64,000 nucleotides of DNA from Flavobacterium sp. WV_118_3 (GCF_039778605.1 NZ_CP156060.1:1798001-1862000); one strand, 5' to 3'; positions 16,952 to 27,559 are shown, numbered from the stretch's first letter. The notes: generated from the letters alone by a model not told the origin. A program made the numbers and translations.

Positions 16952-18169
16952 ATGACAGCACAACATACAGCCAAGGAAATCAAAAAAGTAGTTTTAGCCT
17001 ATAGCGGCGGACTGGACACCTCTTTTTGCCTGAAATACCTACAGAACAAAGACTACCAGGTACATACCGTTTTGGTGAACACCGGTGGTTTTTCCGAAAC
17101 CGAATTAGAAACCATCACGGCCCGTGCCTACGAATTGGGAAGTTTTCAGCATACCAATTGTAACATTATTGAGAAATATTATCAGAAAGCCATCAAATAC
17201 CTCGTTTTCGGGAATGTGCTAAAAAACAATACCTATCCGCTTTCGGTAAGTGCCGAAAGGGTTTTTCAGGCATTGGAAATTGTCCGTTATGCTCAAAAAA
17301 TCGGAGCCGATGCGATAGCCCACGGAAGTACCGGAGCCGGAAATGATCAAATCCGTTTTGATCTTATTTTTCAAACCATTGCTCCGGAAATTGAAATTAT
17401 GACGCCAATCCGCGATCTGAAATTATCCCGCCAGGAAGAAGTCGATTATCTCGAAAAACAAGGTGTTTTCTACTCCTGGGAAAAGGCACAATATTCGATC
17501 AATAAAGGAATCTGGGGAACCAGTGTGGGCGGAAAGGAAACGTTAACCTCACATCTTCCGTTACCGGACGAAGCGTATCCGTCGCCACTACAAAAAACAA
17601 CACCCGAAAAAGTCGTTCTTGAATTTGAAAAAGGGGAACTGGTAGCCCTAAACGGTGAGAAAGCCATTCCAACGACCAATATCACGAAACTGGAAAGTTT
17701 AGCCAGTGCTTTTGCGATTGGTCGCGACATTCATGTGGGTGATACGATTATCGGGATTAAAGGACGTGTCGGTTTTGAAGCCGCCGCTCCGCTAATCATT
17801 ATCAAAGCACATCATTTGCTCGAAAAACATGTATTGACCAAATGGCAGCAATATTGGAAGGAACAACTGGGGAACTGGTATGGTATGCTTTTTCACGAAG
17901 GGCAATACCTCGATCCGGTGATGCGTAATATCGAAACGTTTCTAACCGATACGCAGCAAACCGTAAGCGGAACAGTTACCGTTACCCTAAAACCCTATCA
18001 TTTTTCGCTCGATGGTATTGCATCCCAACACGATTTAATGAACACCGGATTTGGTCAGTATGGCGAAATGAACAATGCCTGGACGGCTACGGATGCAAAG
18101 GGTTTTATTAAAATCCTCGGAAATGCACCAACTATTTATTCACAGGTAAATGCCCTCGATTATGATTAA
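16952..18169 (+). CDS. argG: Argininosuccinate synthase
   Basis: A 405-residue ATP-dependent ligase joining citrulline and aspartate. The pyrophosphatase loop VLAYSGGLDTSFCLKYL is at the N-terminus, and AHGSTGAGNDQIRFDL follows mid-domain. The length is typical of the bacterial form. The gene overlaps argC by 8 bases. In this pathway deacylation to citrulline by ArgE precedes this step. Confidence 0.97.
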   Translation: MTAQHTAKEIKKVVLAYSGGLDTSFCLKYLQNKDYQVHTVLVNTGGFSETELETITARAYELGSFQHTNCNIIEKYYQKAIKYLVFGNVLKNNTYPLSVSAERVFQALEIVRYAQKIGADAIAHGSTGAGNDQIRFDLIFQTIAPEIEIMTPIRDLKLSRQEEVDYLEKQGVFYSWEKAQYSINKGIWGTSVGGKETLTSHLPLPDEAYPSPLQKTTPEKVVLEFEKGELVALNGEKAIPTTNITKLESLASAFAIGRDIHVGDTIIGIKGRVGFEAAAPLIIIKAHHLLEKHVLTKWQQYWKEQLGNWYGMLFHEGQYLDPVMRNIETFLTDTQQTVSGTVTVTLKPYHFSLDGIASQHDLMNTGFGQYGEMNNAWTATDAKGFIKILGNAPTIYSQVNALDYD

Positions 18170-19127
18170 GACAGGTATTATTGGCGGTTCGGGCTATACC
18201 GCCGGAGAGTTATTACGTTTGCTCCAAAACCATCCCAAAGCAACAGTCGACTTTGTATATAGCACGACCAATGCCGGAAAATCCGTTACAGATGTGCATC
18301 AGGATTTGCTGGGCGATACGGATCTGCTCTTTACCGATACGATCAATCCCGAAGTAAATCTTGTTTTTCTTTGCTTAGGCCACGGTCAGTCGAAGGCTTT
18401 TCTGGAAAAACATCATTTTGCTCCCCATACGCGTATTATCGATCTGGGTAATGATTTTCGTTTACATCCCGATGCCGGTTCTTTTGTGTACGGCCTACCG
18501 GAACTAAACCGTAAAAAGATCAAAATGGCTCAGTTTGTAGCCAATCCAGGTTGCTTTGCTACTGCGATACAACTGGCATTAGTACCTTTAGCACAGGATC
18601 AGGAACTACAAAACAGTATTCATATTAACGCGACTACCGGTAGTACGGGTGCTGGTGTACAACCTTCCGGAACTACACATCACAGTTGGCGGACTAATAA
18701 TATGTCGCATTACAAAGCTTTTGAACACCAGCATCTTGGCGAAATCCAACAAAGTCTGGACAAACTGCAACCCGGTTTTAATCAGGAGTTGCTGTTTATT
18801 CCAAACCGAGGGGATTTTAGTCGTGGGATTTTTGTGACCCTATATACCCAAACGGAGAAATCACTGGATGCTATTGTTGCCTTATACAAAACTTTTTATC
18901 AGGATCATCCTTTTGTGGTTGTTACTACCGACACCATTCATCTAAAACAGGTAGTGCAAACCAACAAATGTATCATCAGTCTGGAAAAAAAAGGAAAATA
19001 CCTGTTAATCACTTCCATTATCGATAACCTGATAAAAGGTGCTTCGGGACAGGCGATACAAAATATGAACCTGATGTTTGGTCTGGACGAAAAAACCGGA
19101 CTGCAACTAAAATCAGGCAGTTTTTAA
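18162..19127 (+). CDS. argC: N-acetyl-gamma-glutamyl-phosphate reductase
   Basis: A 321-residue NADPH enzyme making the acylated glutamate semialdehyde. The nucleotide-binding GIIGGSGYTAGELLRLL is at the N-terminus and the catalytic Cys is in NPGCFATAI. I placed the start at 18162 (MIKTGIIGGSG) rather than the upstream in-frame ATG at 18150, since the conserved sequence begins there; the overlap with argG is then 8 bases. It may act on succinyl rather than acetyl intermediates. Confidence 0.95.
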   Translation: MIKTGIIGGSGYTAGELLRLLQNHPKATVDFVYSTTNAGKSVTDVHQDLLGDTDLLFTDTINPEVNLVFLCLGHGQSKAFLEKHHFAPHTRIIDLGNDFRLHPDAGSFVYGLPELNRKKIKMAQFVANPGCFATAIQLALVPLAQDQELQNSIHINATTGSTGAGVQPSGTTHHSWRTNNMSHYKAFEHQHLGEIQQSLDKLQPGFNQELLFIPNRGDFSRGIFVTLYTQTEKSLDAIVALYKTFYQDHPFVVVTTDTIHLKQVVQTNKCIISLEKKGKYLLITSIIDNLIKGASGQAIQNMNLMFGLDEKTGLQLKSGSF

Positions 19128-19146
19128 CCCCTTTAATTTTTTAACA

Positions 19147-20283
19147 ATGTCTTTATTTAATGTTTATCCAATATACAACCTCACTCCTGTCCGCGCTTTA
19201 AACGCAACGGTATGGGATACTAACAACCAGGAATATCTTGATTTTTATGGGGGTCACGGTGTGATTTCCATTGGTCATTCGCATCCGGCCTATGTAAAAG
19301 CCATTACCGATCAGGTTGGAAAAATCGGTTTTTATTCCAATTCCATTCAAAACCCGATACAGGAACAATTGGCGCAAAAGCTGACTTCCCTATCCGGTTA
19401 TCCCGACTATTCGCTGTTTTTGTGTAATTCCGGTGCCGAAGCCAACGAAAATGCCTTAAAACTGGCCTCCTTTCACAACGGAAAAGCAAAAGTTATTGCG
19501 TTTCAAAAAGCGTTTCACGGACGAACCTCTGCCGCTGTTGCGGTAACTGATAATCCATCGATCGTCGCGCCGCTGAACAGCAAACACGAGGTTGTTTTTC
19601 TTCCGTTAAACGACAGTGAGGCTGTTGCCCAGGAAATCGCCAAAGGAGATGTTTGTGCCGTGATTATCGAGGGAATTCAAGGCGTAGGCGGCTTGGACGA
19701 GGGAACTACGTCCTTTTTTCAGTTTTTACAACAGATCTGTAATACGAATAATGTTGTCCTGATTCTGGATGAAATCCAAAGTGGCTATGGCCGTTCCGGG
19801 TTGTTTTTCGCGCACCAGCATCATGCGATTCAGCCGGATATTATTTCGGTTGCCAAAGGAATGGGCAATGGTTTCCCTATCGGCGGAATTCTGATCCATC
19901 CAAAGTTTAAAGCATCCTACGGTTTACTGGGTACTACCTTCGGTGGGAATCACCTGGCCTGTGCGGCTGCTTTGTCGGTTTTGGAAACCATCGAACAGGA
20001 ACAGCTGATCGCGAATGTCAATTTGATCCATGATTATTTTATAACGCAGATCCAACAAATTCCGGCGGTAAAAAAGATAAAAGGCAAAGGCCTGATGCTC
20101 GGATTGGAATTCGATTTTGACGTTAGTGAATTGCGTCAAAAACTGATTTACGAAGCCCATATTTTTACCGGAAATGCATCGCAGAAAAATCTGTTGCGCA
20201 TTCTTCCTCCTTTATCCATCACCCAAAAACAGATCGATTTATTTGTAAACGGACTCGAAAAAGTCCTTACCCCCTTAAACTAA
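19147..20283 (+). CDS. argD: Acetylornithine/succinylornithine aminotransferase
   Basis: A 378-residue class III PLP aminotransferase that converts acyl-glutamate semialdehyde to acyl-ornithine. Visible are CNSGAEANENALKLA, FHGRTSAAVAVT, ILDEIQSGYGRSG and the PLP lysine in VAKGMGNGFPIGG. It is slightly short but complete. It lies 19 bases after argC and 6 before argF'. Confidence 0.95.
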   Translation: MSLFNVYPIYNLTPVRALNATVWDTNNQEYLDFYGGHGVISIGHSHPAYVKAITDQVGKIGFYSNSIQNPIQEQLAQKLTSLSGYPDYSLFLCNSGAEANENALKLASFHNGKAKVIAFQKAFHGRTSAAVAVTDNPSIVAPLNSKHEVVFLPLNDSEAVAQEIAKGDVCAVIIEGIQGVGGLDEGTTSFFQFLQQICNTNNVVLILDEIQSGYGRSGLFFAHQHHAIQPDIISVAKGMGNGFPIGGILIHPKFKASYGLLGTTFGGNHLACAAALSVLETIEQEQLIANVNLIHDYFITQIQQIPAVKKIKGKGLMLGLEFDFDVSELRQKLIYEAHIFTGNASQKNLLRILPPLSITQKQIDLFVNGLEKVLTPLN

Positions 20284-20289
20284 AATACC

Positions 20290-21243
20290 ATGAAACATTT
20301 TACATCCGTAAACCATATAGACGATCTCGACGCGCTTTTATTACTGGCCAAACAGATCAAATCCGATCCTTATGCGCATAAAGCATTAGGTACCAATAAA
20401 ACCATTGGGCTTTTATTTTTTAATCCAAGTCTGCGAACCCGATTGAGTACACAAAAAGCGGCGGCTAATCTGGGAATGAATTGTATCACCTTAAACCTGA
20501 ATACCGAAAGCTGGAGTCTGGAATTTGAAGACGGAGCCGTGATGGATGGGACTAAATCCGAACACATCAAAGAAGCCGCACAGGTAGTTGCACAATACTG
20601 CGATATCATAGCTATCCGTAGTTTTCCTACACTAACCGATAAGGAAAAAGACGAAGCAGAATATGTGATCAACGCTTTTGTAAAAACGGTTTCCATTCCG
20701 GTGATCAGTCTCGAAGGCTCTTCGGAACATCCGCTACAGGCCGTAGCCGATATACTAACCATACAGGAATATAAAACCCGACAAAAACCAAAAGTCGTAT
20801 TAACCTGGGCACCACATCCGAAAGCATTGCCGCATGCGGTTCCAAATTCGTTTGTCAAAATGATGCAAAAAGCCAATGTCGATTTTGTGATTACCCATCC
20901 GGAAGGCTATGAACTCAATTCCGAAATCACGCAAAACAGCACCATAGTGTACAATCAGGACAAGGCTTTTGAGAATGCCGATTTTATATATGCCAAAAAC
21001 TGGAGCAATTACAACGATTACGGCGCAATTACCTCTCAGGATTTGTCGTGGATGGTAACCCCGGAAAAAATGGCGCTTACCAACCAGGCTAAGTTTATGC
21101 ATTGTCTTCCGGTACGCCGTAACCAGATTGTGAGTGATGCGGTTTTGGATGGCGAAAATTCCATAGTGATTCCGCAGGCGAATAACAGAACCTATGCCAC
21201 ACAGGCAATACTGACTAAAATTTTACAGGATGAAAACAGCTAA
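20290..21243 (+). CDS. argF': N-acyl-ornithine carbamoyltransferase (SOTCase/AOTCase type)
   Basis: A 317-residue carbamoyltransferase. The carbamoyl-phosphate site is FFNPSLRTRLSTQ, and HCLPVRRN is at the C-terminal end. The segment VVLTWAPHPKALPHAVPNSF is the proline-rich loop found in the Bacteroides fragilis N-succinylornithine enzyme and absent from ordinary OTCases. At residue 90, which decides acetyl (Glu) or succinyl (Pro) preference in the two characterised enzymes, this protein has Ser (MDGTKSEH). It overlaps argB by 14 bases. The acyl group used here therefore cannot be read directly. Confidence 0.93.
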   Translation: MKHFTSVNHIDDLDALLLLAKQIKSDPYAHKALGTNKTIGLLFFNPSLRTRLSTQKAAANLGMNCITLNLNTESWSLEFEDGAVMDGTKSEHIKEAAQVVAQYCDIIAIRSFPTLTDKEKDEAEYVINAFVKTVSIPVISLEGSSEHPLQAVADILTIQEYKTRQKPKVVLTWAPHPKALPHAVPNSFVKMMQKANVDFVITHPEGYELNSEITQNSTIVYNQDKAFENADFIYAKNWSNYNDYGAITSQDLSWMVTPEKMALTNQAKFMHCLPVRRNQIVSDAVLDGENSIVIPQANNRTYATQAILTKILQDENS

Positions 21244-22018
21244 ACCGGAACTAACCCTTATTAAAATAGGCGGAAACATAATTGACGATCCGATTGCCTG
21301 GCAACAGGCGCTTACAGCTTTTTCACAATTAAAAGGGACCAAAATTCTGGTTCATGGCGGTGGTAAAGAAGCCAGTAAGATCGCAAAAGCATTAAACCTT
21401 GAAACGCAAATGGTAGATGGCCGACGTATTACCGATCAGCCGATGCTGGATGTCGTTGTAATGACCTACGCCGGGTTGATCAATAAACGAATGGTGGCAC
21501 AACTCAACGCTTTGGATTGTCCGGCTTTTGGCTTTTCCGGAGCCGATGGCAATCTGATTCAATCGGAGAAAAGAACCGTTAAGGATATCGATTTTGGTTT
21601 TGTGGGCGATATCCGTCATATCAATGCCCCGCAACTCCTTTCGATTCTCAGTACAAAAGCGGTACCGGTATTTTGTGCCATCACACACGACGGAAAAGGT
21701 CAGTTGCTCAATACCAATGCCGATACCATTGCCGCGGAACTGGGCATTGCTTTGTCGGATACCTATTCGGTAAAAATCATCTATTGTTTTGAAAAACAAG
21801 GTGTATTGATTAATACCAACGACGAATCGTCTCTGATTCCATTACTAACAACATCGAAATACCGCGATCTGTTGGCTATTGGGGGTATTCATTCGGGAAT
21901 GATTCCCAAACTCGATAATTGTTTCAGCGCATTGACAAAAGGCGTTGATCGCGTGATCATCGGAAACCTATCCACTTTAGAAAATCCAAATACATTATGT
22001 ACCGTCATCCAGCTGTAA
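21230..22018 (+). CDS. argB: Acetylglutamate (or succinylglutamate) kinase
   Basis: A 262-residue amino acid kinase phosphorylating the acylated glutamate. Visible are LIKIGGNIIDD, ILVHGGGKEASKIAKAL, NTNADTIAAELGIAL and GGIHSGMIPKLDNCFSAL. It lacks the N-terminal extension of arginine-inhibited kinases, so feedback inhibition is less likely and control may sit at the leader. The start lies inside argF'. Confidence 0.95.
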   Translation: MKTAKPELTLIKIGGNIIDDPIAWQQALTAFSQLKGTKILVHGGGKEASKIAKALNLETQMVDGRRITDQPMLDVVVMTYAGLINKRMVAQLNALDCPAFGFSGADGNLIQSEKRTVKDIDFGFVGDIRHINAPQLLSILSTKAVPVFCAITHDGKGQLLNTNADTIAAELGIALSDTYSVKIIYCFEKQGVLINTNDESSLIPLLTTSKYRDLLAIGGIHSGMIPKLDNCFSALTKGVDRVIIGNLSTLENPNTLCTVIQL

Positions 22019-22020
22019 CT

Positions 22021-23100
22021 ATGAAAACGATAACCTCTTTAACCGCTGAAGCGATTCTTTTGCTAAAAAAGCTAATCGAAACACCCTCTTTTTCCGGAGA
22101 AGAAAACCAAACGGCTGTATTAATCGCCGACTGGTTCGAACAGCATGGCATTCCATATAATCGGGAAAATAATAACCTCTGGGCTTATAACCGTCACTTC
22201 GACTGTAGCAAGCCTACGTTATTGCTCAATTCCCATCACGATACCGTAAAACCCAATCAGGCCTATACGCTCGATCCGTTTACCGCTTTGGAAAAAGACG
22301 GAAAAATCTTCGGATTGGGCAGTAATGATGCCGGTGGTTGCCTTGTCGCCTTACTTGCCGCATTCGCTTATTTCTATCCGCAGGAAAACCTGTCGCATAA
22401 TATCGTGATCGTGGCTTCGGCCGAAGAAGAAAGTAGCGGCCCGTATGGTCTGAATAGCGTACTACAACACCTTCCGGAACTGGATTGTGCCATTGTTGGT
22501 GAACCGACCGAAATGCAATTGGCTATAGCCGAAAAAGGACTTTTGGTACTGGATATAACCGTACACGGAACCGCCAGTCACGCAGCACATGACAACCCAA
22601 ACAATCCGATTTATAATGCGTTAAACGTAATCGAATGGTTTCGGAACTATCGTTTTGAAAAAGTATCCGAAATACTTGGCCCGGTAAAAATGACCGTTAC
22701 ACAGGTCAATGCCGGAAAGCAACATAATGTTGTACCATCCGAATGCCAACTGGTAGTCGATATTCGTGTGAATGATCAGTATAGTAACCACGAAATTCTC
22801 GATACGGTTGTACAATCCGTAAACGCAACGGTAGAACCGCGTTCGATGCATCTGAATGCTTCTTCTATTGCGCCGGAACATCCATTAGTTCGATCGGGTG
22901 TCGCGTTGGGGCGTACGACCTACGGTTCGCCTACCCTTTCCGATCAATCGGTTTTAAGTTGTCCATCTTTAAAATTAGGACCCGGGAATTCGCTGCGTTC
23001 CCATACCGCCAATGAATTTATTTACCGCCATGAAATTGAAACAGGAATCGCTTTGTATATCGAAATCCTCAATGGCTTTTTAACGAAAAAAACAGAATAG
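22021..23100 (+). CDS. argE: Acylornithine/acylcitrulline deacetylase (M20 peptidase family)
   Basis: A 359-residue di-zinc deacylase. The metal-site motifs are LLLNSHHDTVKP, LGSNDAGGCLVAL, VASAEEESSGPYG and a C-terminal SLRSHTANEFI. In a pathway with an acylornithine carbamoyltransferase it would release citrulline from acyl-citrulline. The start at 22021 leaves 2 bases after argB; an upstream in-frame ATG at 21997 lies inside argB and adds no conserved residues. Confidence 0.93.
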   Translation: MKTITSLTAEAILLLKKLIETPSFSGEENQTAVLIADWFEQHGIPYNRENNNLWAYNRHFDCSKPTLLLNSHHDTVKPNQAYTLDPFTALEKDGKIFGLGSNDAGGCLVALLAAFAYFYPQENLSHNIVIVASAEEESSGPYGLNSVLQHLPELDCAIVGEPTEMQLAIAEKGLLVLDITVHGTASHAAHDNPNNPIYNALNVIEWFRNYRFEKVSEILGPVKMTVTQVNAGKQHNVVPSECQLVVDIRVNDQYSNHEILDTVVQSVNATVEPRSMHLNASSIAPEHPLVRSGVALGRTTYGSPTLSDQSVLSCPSLKLGPGNSLRSHTANEFIYRHEIETGIALYIEILNGFLTKKTE

Positions 23101-23101
23101 T

Positions 23102-24382
23102 ATGAAACTATGGGAAAAAGGGATCGCCACCGATCAGAAAATAGAAAACTTTACCGTTGGAAACGACCGTGAACTGGATCTGGTACTCGCCCGATACGAT
23201 GTGTTGGCTTCGATTGCACATGCCAAAATGCTGGCCAAAACAGGTCTGTTAAAAGAACAGGAAGCCACCGATATCGTTCTGGCACTGGAAGATATCTTAC
23301 AATATTGCAACAGTGGGAATTTTGCCATCAATACGGATTTTGAAGATGTACATTCCAAAATCGAATTTATGCTGATTGAAAAATTGGGCGTCACCGGGAA
23401 AAAAATCCATATGGCACGTTCCCGAAACGATCAGGTTTTGGTGGCCTTACATCTTTATTTGAAAACCGAAATCGGTGTGCTTAAAAACCTGATTACGGAA
23501 TTATTTGAATTAATGCTTGTTCTGGCCGAAAAGCATCAGGACGTTTTATTACCGGGCTATACGCATATGCAAATCGCTATGCCATCGTCGTTTGGACTCT
23601 GGTTTTCCGCCTATGCCGAGAGTCTGATTGATGATATTATAATATTGAATGCCACATTAAAAGTGGTCGATCAAAATCCATTGGGCTCTGCGGCAGGTTA
23701 TGGCAGTTCATTTCCTATCGACCGTATGCATACCACACAATCGCTAAAATTTTCGATGTTGAAATACAATGTTGTCGCCGCACAAATGAGCCGTGGCAAA
23801 TCCGAAAAAACAGTCGCTTTTGCAATGAGTAGCATCGCAGCAACCTTATCGAAAATGGCAACCGATGCGTGCTTGTATCTGTGCCAGAATTTTGATTTTA
23901 TCAGGCTTCCCGGTCATTTAACCACGGGGTCAAGCATTATGCCGCATAAAAAAAATCCGGATTTGTTTGAACTGATTCGCGGTAAATGCAATAAAATACA
24001 AAGTCTTCCTTACGAGCTGACGTTACTTACGAATAACCTGCCCAGTGGTTATCACAGGGAATTTCAGTTGCTAAAAGAAGGCTTATTTCCAGCTGTGGAA
24101 AATTTAAAATCCTGTTTGGAAATGACCTGTTATGCACTACAGAACATCGAAGTAAACACCTCCATTTTAAAGGATTCGAAATACAAACACCTTTTTACCG
24201 TTGATACACTGAACGAACTGGTAACCCGAGGCATTCCGTTTCGCGATGCGTATAAAATCGTAGCGGAACAAATTGAAAAAGGGACTTATAATGCCCCGGA
24301 AGCGATTTCTCATACCCACGAAGGCAGTATCAATAATTTGTGTCTGGATGAGATCCGTCAAAAAATGCAGGCGGTACTATAA
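23102..24382 (+). CDS. argH: Argininosuccinate lyase
   Basis: A 426-residue fumarase-superfamily lyase releasing arginine and fumarate. The signature is GSSIMPHKKNPDLFELIRG. The N-terminal KGIATDQKIENFTVGNDREL and HMARSRNDQVLVAL are also standard. It is the last operon gene, one base after argE, and ends in a strong terminator. Confidence 0.97.
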   Translation: MKLWEKGIATDQKIENFTVGNDRELDLVLARYDVLASIAHAKMLAKTGLLKEQEATDIVLALEDILQYCNSGNFAINTDFEDVHSKIEFMLIEKLGVTGKKIHMARSRNDQVLVALHLYLKTEIGVLKNLITELFELMLVLAEKHQDVLLPGYTHMQIAMPSSFGLWFSAYAESLIDDIIILNATLKVVDQNPLGSAAGYGSSFPIDRMHTTQSLKFSMLKYNVVAAQMSRGKSEKTVAFAMSSIAATLSKMATDACLYLCQNFDFIRLPGHLTTGSSIMPHKKNPDLFELIRGKCNKIQSLPYELTLLTNNLPSGYHREFQLLKEGLFPAVENLKSCLEMTCYALQNIEVNTSILKDSKYKHLFTVDTLNELVTRGIPFRDAYKIVAEQIEKGTYNAPEAISHTHEGSINNLCLDEIRQKMQAVL

Positions 24383-24385
24383 ATA

Positions 24386-24413
24386 AAAAGAGGTTCCGTT
24401 TGGAACCTCTTTT
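24386..24413. terminator. Bidirectional terminator of argH and ytxJ
   Basis: A 12-bp perfect stem AAAAGAGGTTCC/GGAACCTCTTTT with loop GTTT, between convergent genes. It ends one base before the ytxJ stop. Confidence 0.93.
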
Positions 24414-24797
24414 TTATTCGGCCCATCGTTTCAGATCGTCGGCCTGTATCGCGCTATGGGAAGCGTTATAAACCGCTTTTCCATCTTTGATCACTATAAG
24501 TTGCGGCGATTCGTGCTGTACGCCAAAACGCTCCGCTATCCCATTCGAAAGCGGTCGGTGTTCCAGTAAATCCAAAAAGTACACATCCAGCTCGTCGTCC
24601 AAAGCATATTCCCGTTCAAATTGTTTTAAAGCCATACGACTGATACTGCATCGGGTACTGTGTTTAAAAATAACCGCCGGTTTTTCGAAAGACTGTTCCG
24701 CAATTGCATCCAAAGTGGTTGTTTCTAAACGTTTCCAGTTCACTTTTGAAGGTACAGCCTCTTCCTGTCCTCCGAATATTTTATCTAAAAATCCCAT
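24414..24797 (-). CDS. ytxJ: YtxJ/BrxC-type bacilliredoxin
   Basis: A 127-residue thioredoxin-fold protein with a single active-site Cys in HSTRCSISRMAL, the monothiol TCxx motif of the YtxJ family (DUF2847). The motif of the conserved later strand is SPQLIVIKDGKAVY, with the cis-Pro. YtxJ-family proteins reduce mixed disulfides between proteins and bacillithiol. This implies that the organism makes bacillithiol, as many Flavobacteriaceae do. It is divergent from clpB. Confidence 0.88.
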   Translation of the reverse strand: MGFLDKIFGGQEEAVPSKVNWKRLETTTLDAIAEQSFEKPAVIFKHSTRCSISRMALKQFEREYALDDELDVYFLDLLEHRPLSNGIAERFGVQHESPQLIVIKDGKAVYNASHSAIQADDLKRWAE

Positions 24798-24952
24798 TTC
24801 TGTCCGATTTTACGCCATTTTGGCATTTATTTTTTGTAAATTTAAGTGCTAAAACGCCAATTTGTCTTGTTTTTCACATTGGAACATAAATTGACTATTA
24901 CCAATCAAAGTTAAAAAATAACTATCACAATCGACAAACAACATTTAAAAAT

Positions 24953-27559
24953 ATGAATTTTAATAACCTAACAATCAAATCTCAGGAAGCCCTGCAACAA
25001 GCGCAACAAATTGCGCAAGGTTCAGGCCATCAACAAATCGAGAACGAGCATATCTTTAAAGGTATCCTCGAAGTTGATGAGAATGTGGCACCATTCATTT
25101 TGAAAAAACTGAATGTGAATGTAAACCTGTTCAAACAAATTCTGGACAGTACGATTCAAAGTTTTCCTAAAGTAAGCGGAAGCGAATTGATGTTTTCCCG
25201 CGATGCCGGAACAACCTTAAACGAAGCCGCCAATATTGCCAAGAAAATGAACGACGAATATGTATCGATCGAACATTTATTATTGGCGATATTCAAATCG
25301 AAAAGCAAAGTGGCACAGATCTTAAAAGATCAGGGTGTGACCGAAAAAGGCCTTGAAAGTGCCATTAATGAAATCCGAAAAGGCGAACGGGTAACCTCAG
25401 CTTCGGCCGAAGAAACCTATAATGCCTTAAACAAATATGCGAAAAATCTGAACCAGCTGGCCAACGACGGCAAACTGGATCCTGTGATCGGTCGTGATGA
25501 AGAAATCCGCCGTGTATTACAGATTTTATCCCGTCGTACCAAAAACAATCCGATGCTGGTTGGAGAACCGGGTGTGGGTAAAACCGCCATCGCCGAAGGG
25601 CTGGCACACCGTATTGTTCAGGGAGACGTACCGGAAAACCTAAAAGACAAAGTAGTCTTTTCATTGGATATGGGTGCGTTGATTGCCGGAGCCAAATACA
25701 AAGGGGAATTCGAAGAACGTTTAAAATCGGTCGTAAAAGAAGTAACTTCTGCCGAAGGTGACATCGTATTATTTATTGATGAGATCCATACATTGGTTGG
25801 TGCCGGAGGTGGCGAAGGCGCGATGGATGCGGCTAACATTCTGAAACCGGCTTTAGCGCGTGGCGAATTACGAGCTATCGGAGCAACTACGCTGGACGAA
25901 TATCAGAAATATTTTGAAAAAGATAAAGCGCTGGAACGTCGTTTCCAAAAAGTTATGGTGGACGAACCGGATACCGAAAGCGCGATTTCGATTCTGCGCG
26001 GTATCAAGGAAAAGTATGAAGCACATCATAAAGTGCGTATCAAAGACGATGCAATTATTGCCGCTGTGGAATTGTCGCAACGTTATATCACCAATCGTTT
26101 TCTTCCGGATAAGGCAATTGACTTAATGGATGAAGCGGCTTCCAAATTGCGTATGGAAATCAACTCCAAACCGGAAGAACTGGATGTTTTGGATCGTAAA
26201 ATCATGCAGCTTGAAATCGAAATAGAAGCGATTAAACGTGAAAACGACGAAAACAAGCTTAAGATCTTAGGTCTTGATCTGGCCAACCTGAAAGAAGAAC
26301 GCAACGAGATTTTTGCCAAATGGAAATCGGAAAAAGATGTTGTAGACAATATTCAGGCGACCAAACAGGAAATTGAAGACCTGAAATTACAGGCCGAACG
26401 CGCCGAACGTGATGGTGATTACGGTAAAGTAGCCGAAATCCGTTACGGAAAAAGCAAAGAAGCACAGGAACGTCTGGACGCCTTGCAAAAACAATTACAG
26501 GAAAACCAATCCGGTCATTCGTTGATCAAGGAAGAGGTTACCCATGACGATATCGCAGAAGTTGTCGCCAAATGGACCGGTGTTCCGGTAACCAAAATGC
26601 TGCAAAGCGAACGCGAAAAATTATTAAAACTGGAAGACGAATTACACCACAGAGTGGTTGGACAGGAAGAAGCCATACAGGCGATTAGTGATGCCGTACG
26701 CCGTAGTCGTGCCGGTTTACAGGATTCCCGTAAACCGATCGGTTCGTTCCTGTTCCTGGGTACCACCGGTGTAGGGAAAACCGAATTGGCAAAAGCTCTG
26801 GCCGAATACCTGTTTGACGATGAAAATGCGATGACACGCATCGATATGAGTGAATATCAGGAACGTCATAGTGTGAGCCGACTGGTTGGTGCGCCTCCGG
26901 GATATGTAGGTTATGACGAAGGTGGACAGTTGACGGAAGCCGTTCGAAGAAAGCCGTATTCCGTAGTCTTATTGGATGAAATTGAAAAAGCCCATCCGGA
27001 TACGTTTAACATCCTGTTACAGGTATTGGACGAAGGACGTTTAACGGACAACAAGGGTCGTCTGGCTGATTTTAGAAATACGATTATCATCATGACCTCC
27101 AATATGGGTAGTCATATCATACAGGAGAAATTCGAGAATCTGAAAGGAAGTATCGAAGCGGCAACCGAAGCGGCCAAAGTAGAAGTGCTTGGTTTACTAA
27201 AACAAACCGTTCGTCCGGAATTTATTAACCGTATTGATGAGATCGTGATGTTTACACCGTTGAGTTCGGCAAACATCCGTGAAATCGTAGGATTACAGTT
27301 AAAAAGCGTGATCAAAATGCTGGCACAACAGCATATTACGATGGATGCCACACCGGAAGCAATCGATTATCTGGCGCAAAAAGGATACGATCCGCACTTT
27401 GGTGCACGTCCGGTAAAACGGGTGATCCAACGGGAAGTGCTAAACGAATTGTCCAAGGAAATTCTTTCCGGTAAAGTAGCCACCGATAGTATCGTGTTAC
27501 TGGACAGTTTCGACGGCCAATTGGTTTTCCGCAATCAGGCGATAACCGATTCACAATAA
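24953..27559 (+). CDS. clpB: ATP-dependent chaperone ClpB
   Basis: An 868-residue disaggregase. The N-terminal Clp repeat domain covers about 1-145. AAA-1 has [15 protein letters not shown] and [14 protein letters not shown]. The coiled-coil middle domain (about 410-530) is present and marks it as ClpB rather than ClpA or ClpC. AAA-2 has [14 protein letters not shown] and [12 protein letters not shown]. It would work with DnaK to rescue aggregates after heat stress. The leader is 155 bases; no sigma-32-like or CIRCE site is evident. Confidence 0.97.
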   Translation: MNFNNLTIKSQEALQQAQQIAQGSGHQQIENEHIFKGILEVDENVAPFILKKLNVNVNLFKQILDSTIQSFPKVSGSELMFSRDAGTTLNEAANIAKKMNDEYVSIEHLLLAIFKSKSKVAQILKDQGVTEKGLESAINEIRKGERVTSASAEETYNALNKYAKNLNQLANDGKLDPVIGRDEEIRRVLQILSRRTKNNPMLVGEPGVGKTAIAEGLAHRIVQGDVPENLKDKVVFSLDMGALIAGAKYKGEFEERLKSVVKEVTSAEGDIVLFIDEIHTLVGAGGGEGAMDAANILKPALARGELRAIGATTLDEYQKYFEKDKALERRFQKVMVDEPDTESAISILRGIKEKYEAHHKVRIKDDAIIAAVELSQRYITNRFLPDKAIDLMDEAASKLRMEINSKPEELDVLDRKIMQLEIEIEAIKRENDENKLKILGLDLANLKEERNEIFAKWKSEKDVVDNIQATKQEIEDLKLQAERAERDGDYGKVAEIRYGKSKEAQERLDALQKQLQENQSGHSLIKEEVTHDDIAEVVAKWTGVPVTKMLQSEREKLLKLEDELHHRVVGQEEAIQAISDAVRRSRAGLQDSRKPIGSFLFLGTTGVGKTELAKALAEYLFDDENAMTRIDMSEYQERHSVSRLVGAPPGYVGYDEGGQLTEAVRRKPYSVVLLDEIEKAHPDTFNILLQVLDEGRLTDNKGRLADFRNTIIIMTSNMGSHIIQEKFENLKGSIEAATEAAKVEVLGLLKQTVRPEFINRIDEIVMFTPLSSANIREIVGLQLKSVIKMLAQQHITMDATPEAIDYLAQKGYDPHFGARPVKRVIQREVLNELSKEILSGKVATDSIVLLDSFDGQLVFRNQAITDSQ

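Noticed and set aside
20370..20876. 168-residue minus-strand ORF within argF'
   Set aside because: Shadow of a confidently identified enzyme gene; low-complexity Ser/Cys composition and no family motifs.
21997..22020. Upstream start of argE
   Set aside because: Lies in the end of argB and adds eight unconserved residues; the ATG at 22021 matches the family N-terminus.
26515..26841. Several minus-strand ORFs in clpB
   Set aside because: High-GC third-position bias of clpB opens the opposite strand; Ser/Arg-rich translations are typical shadows.
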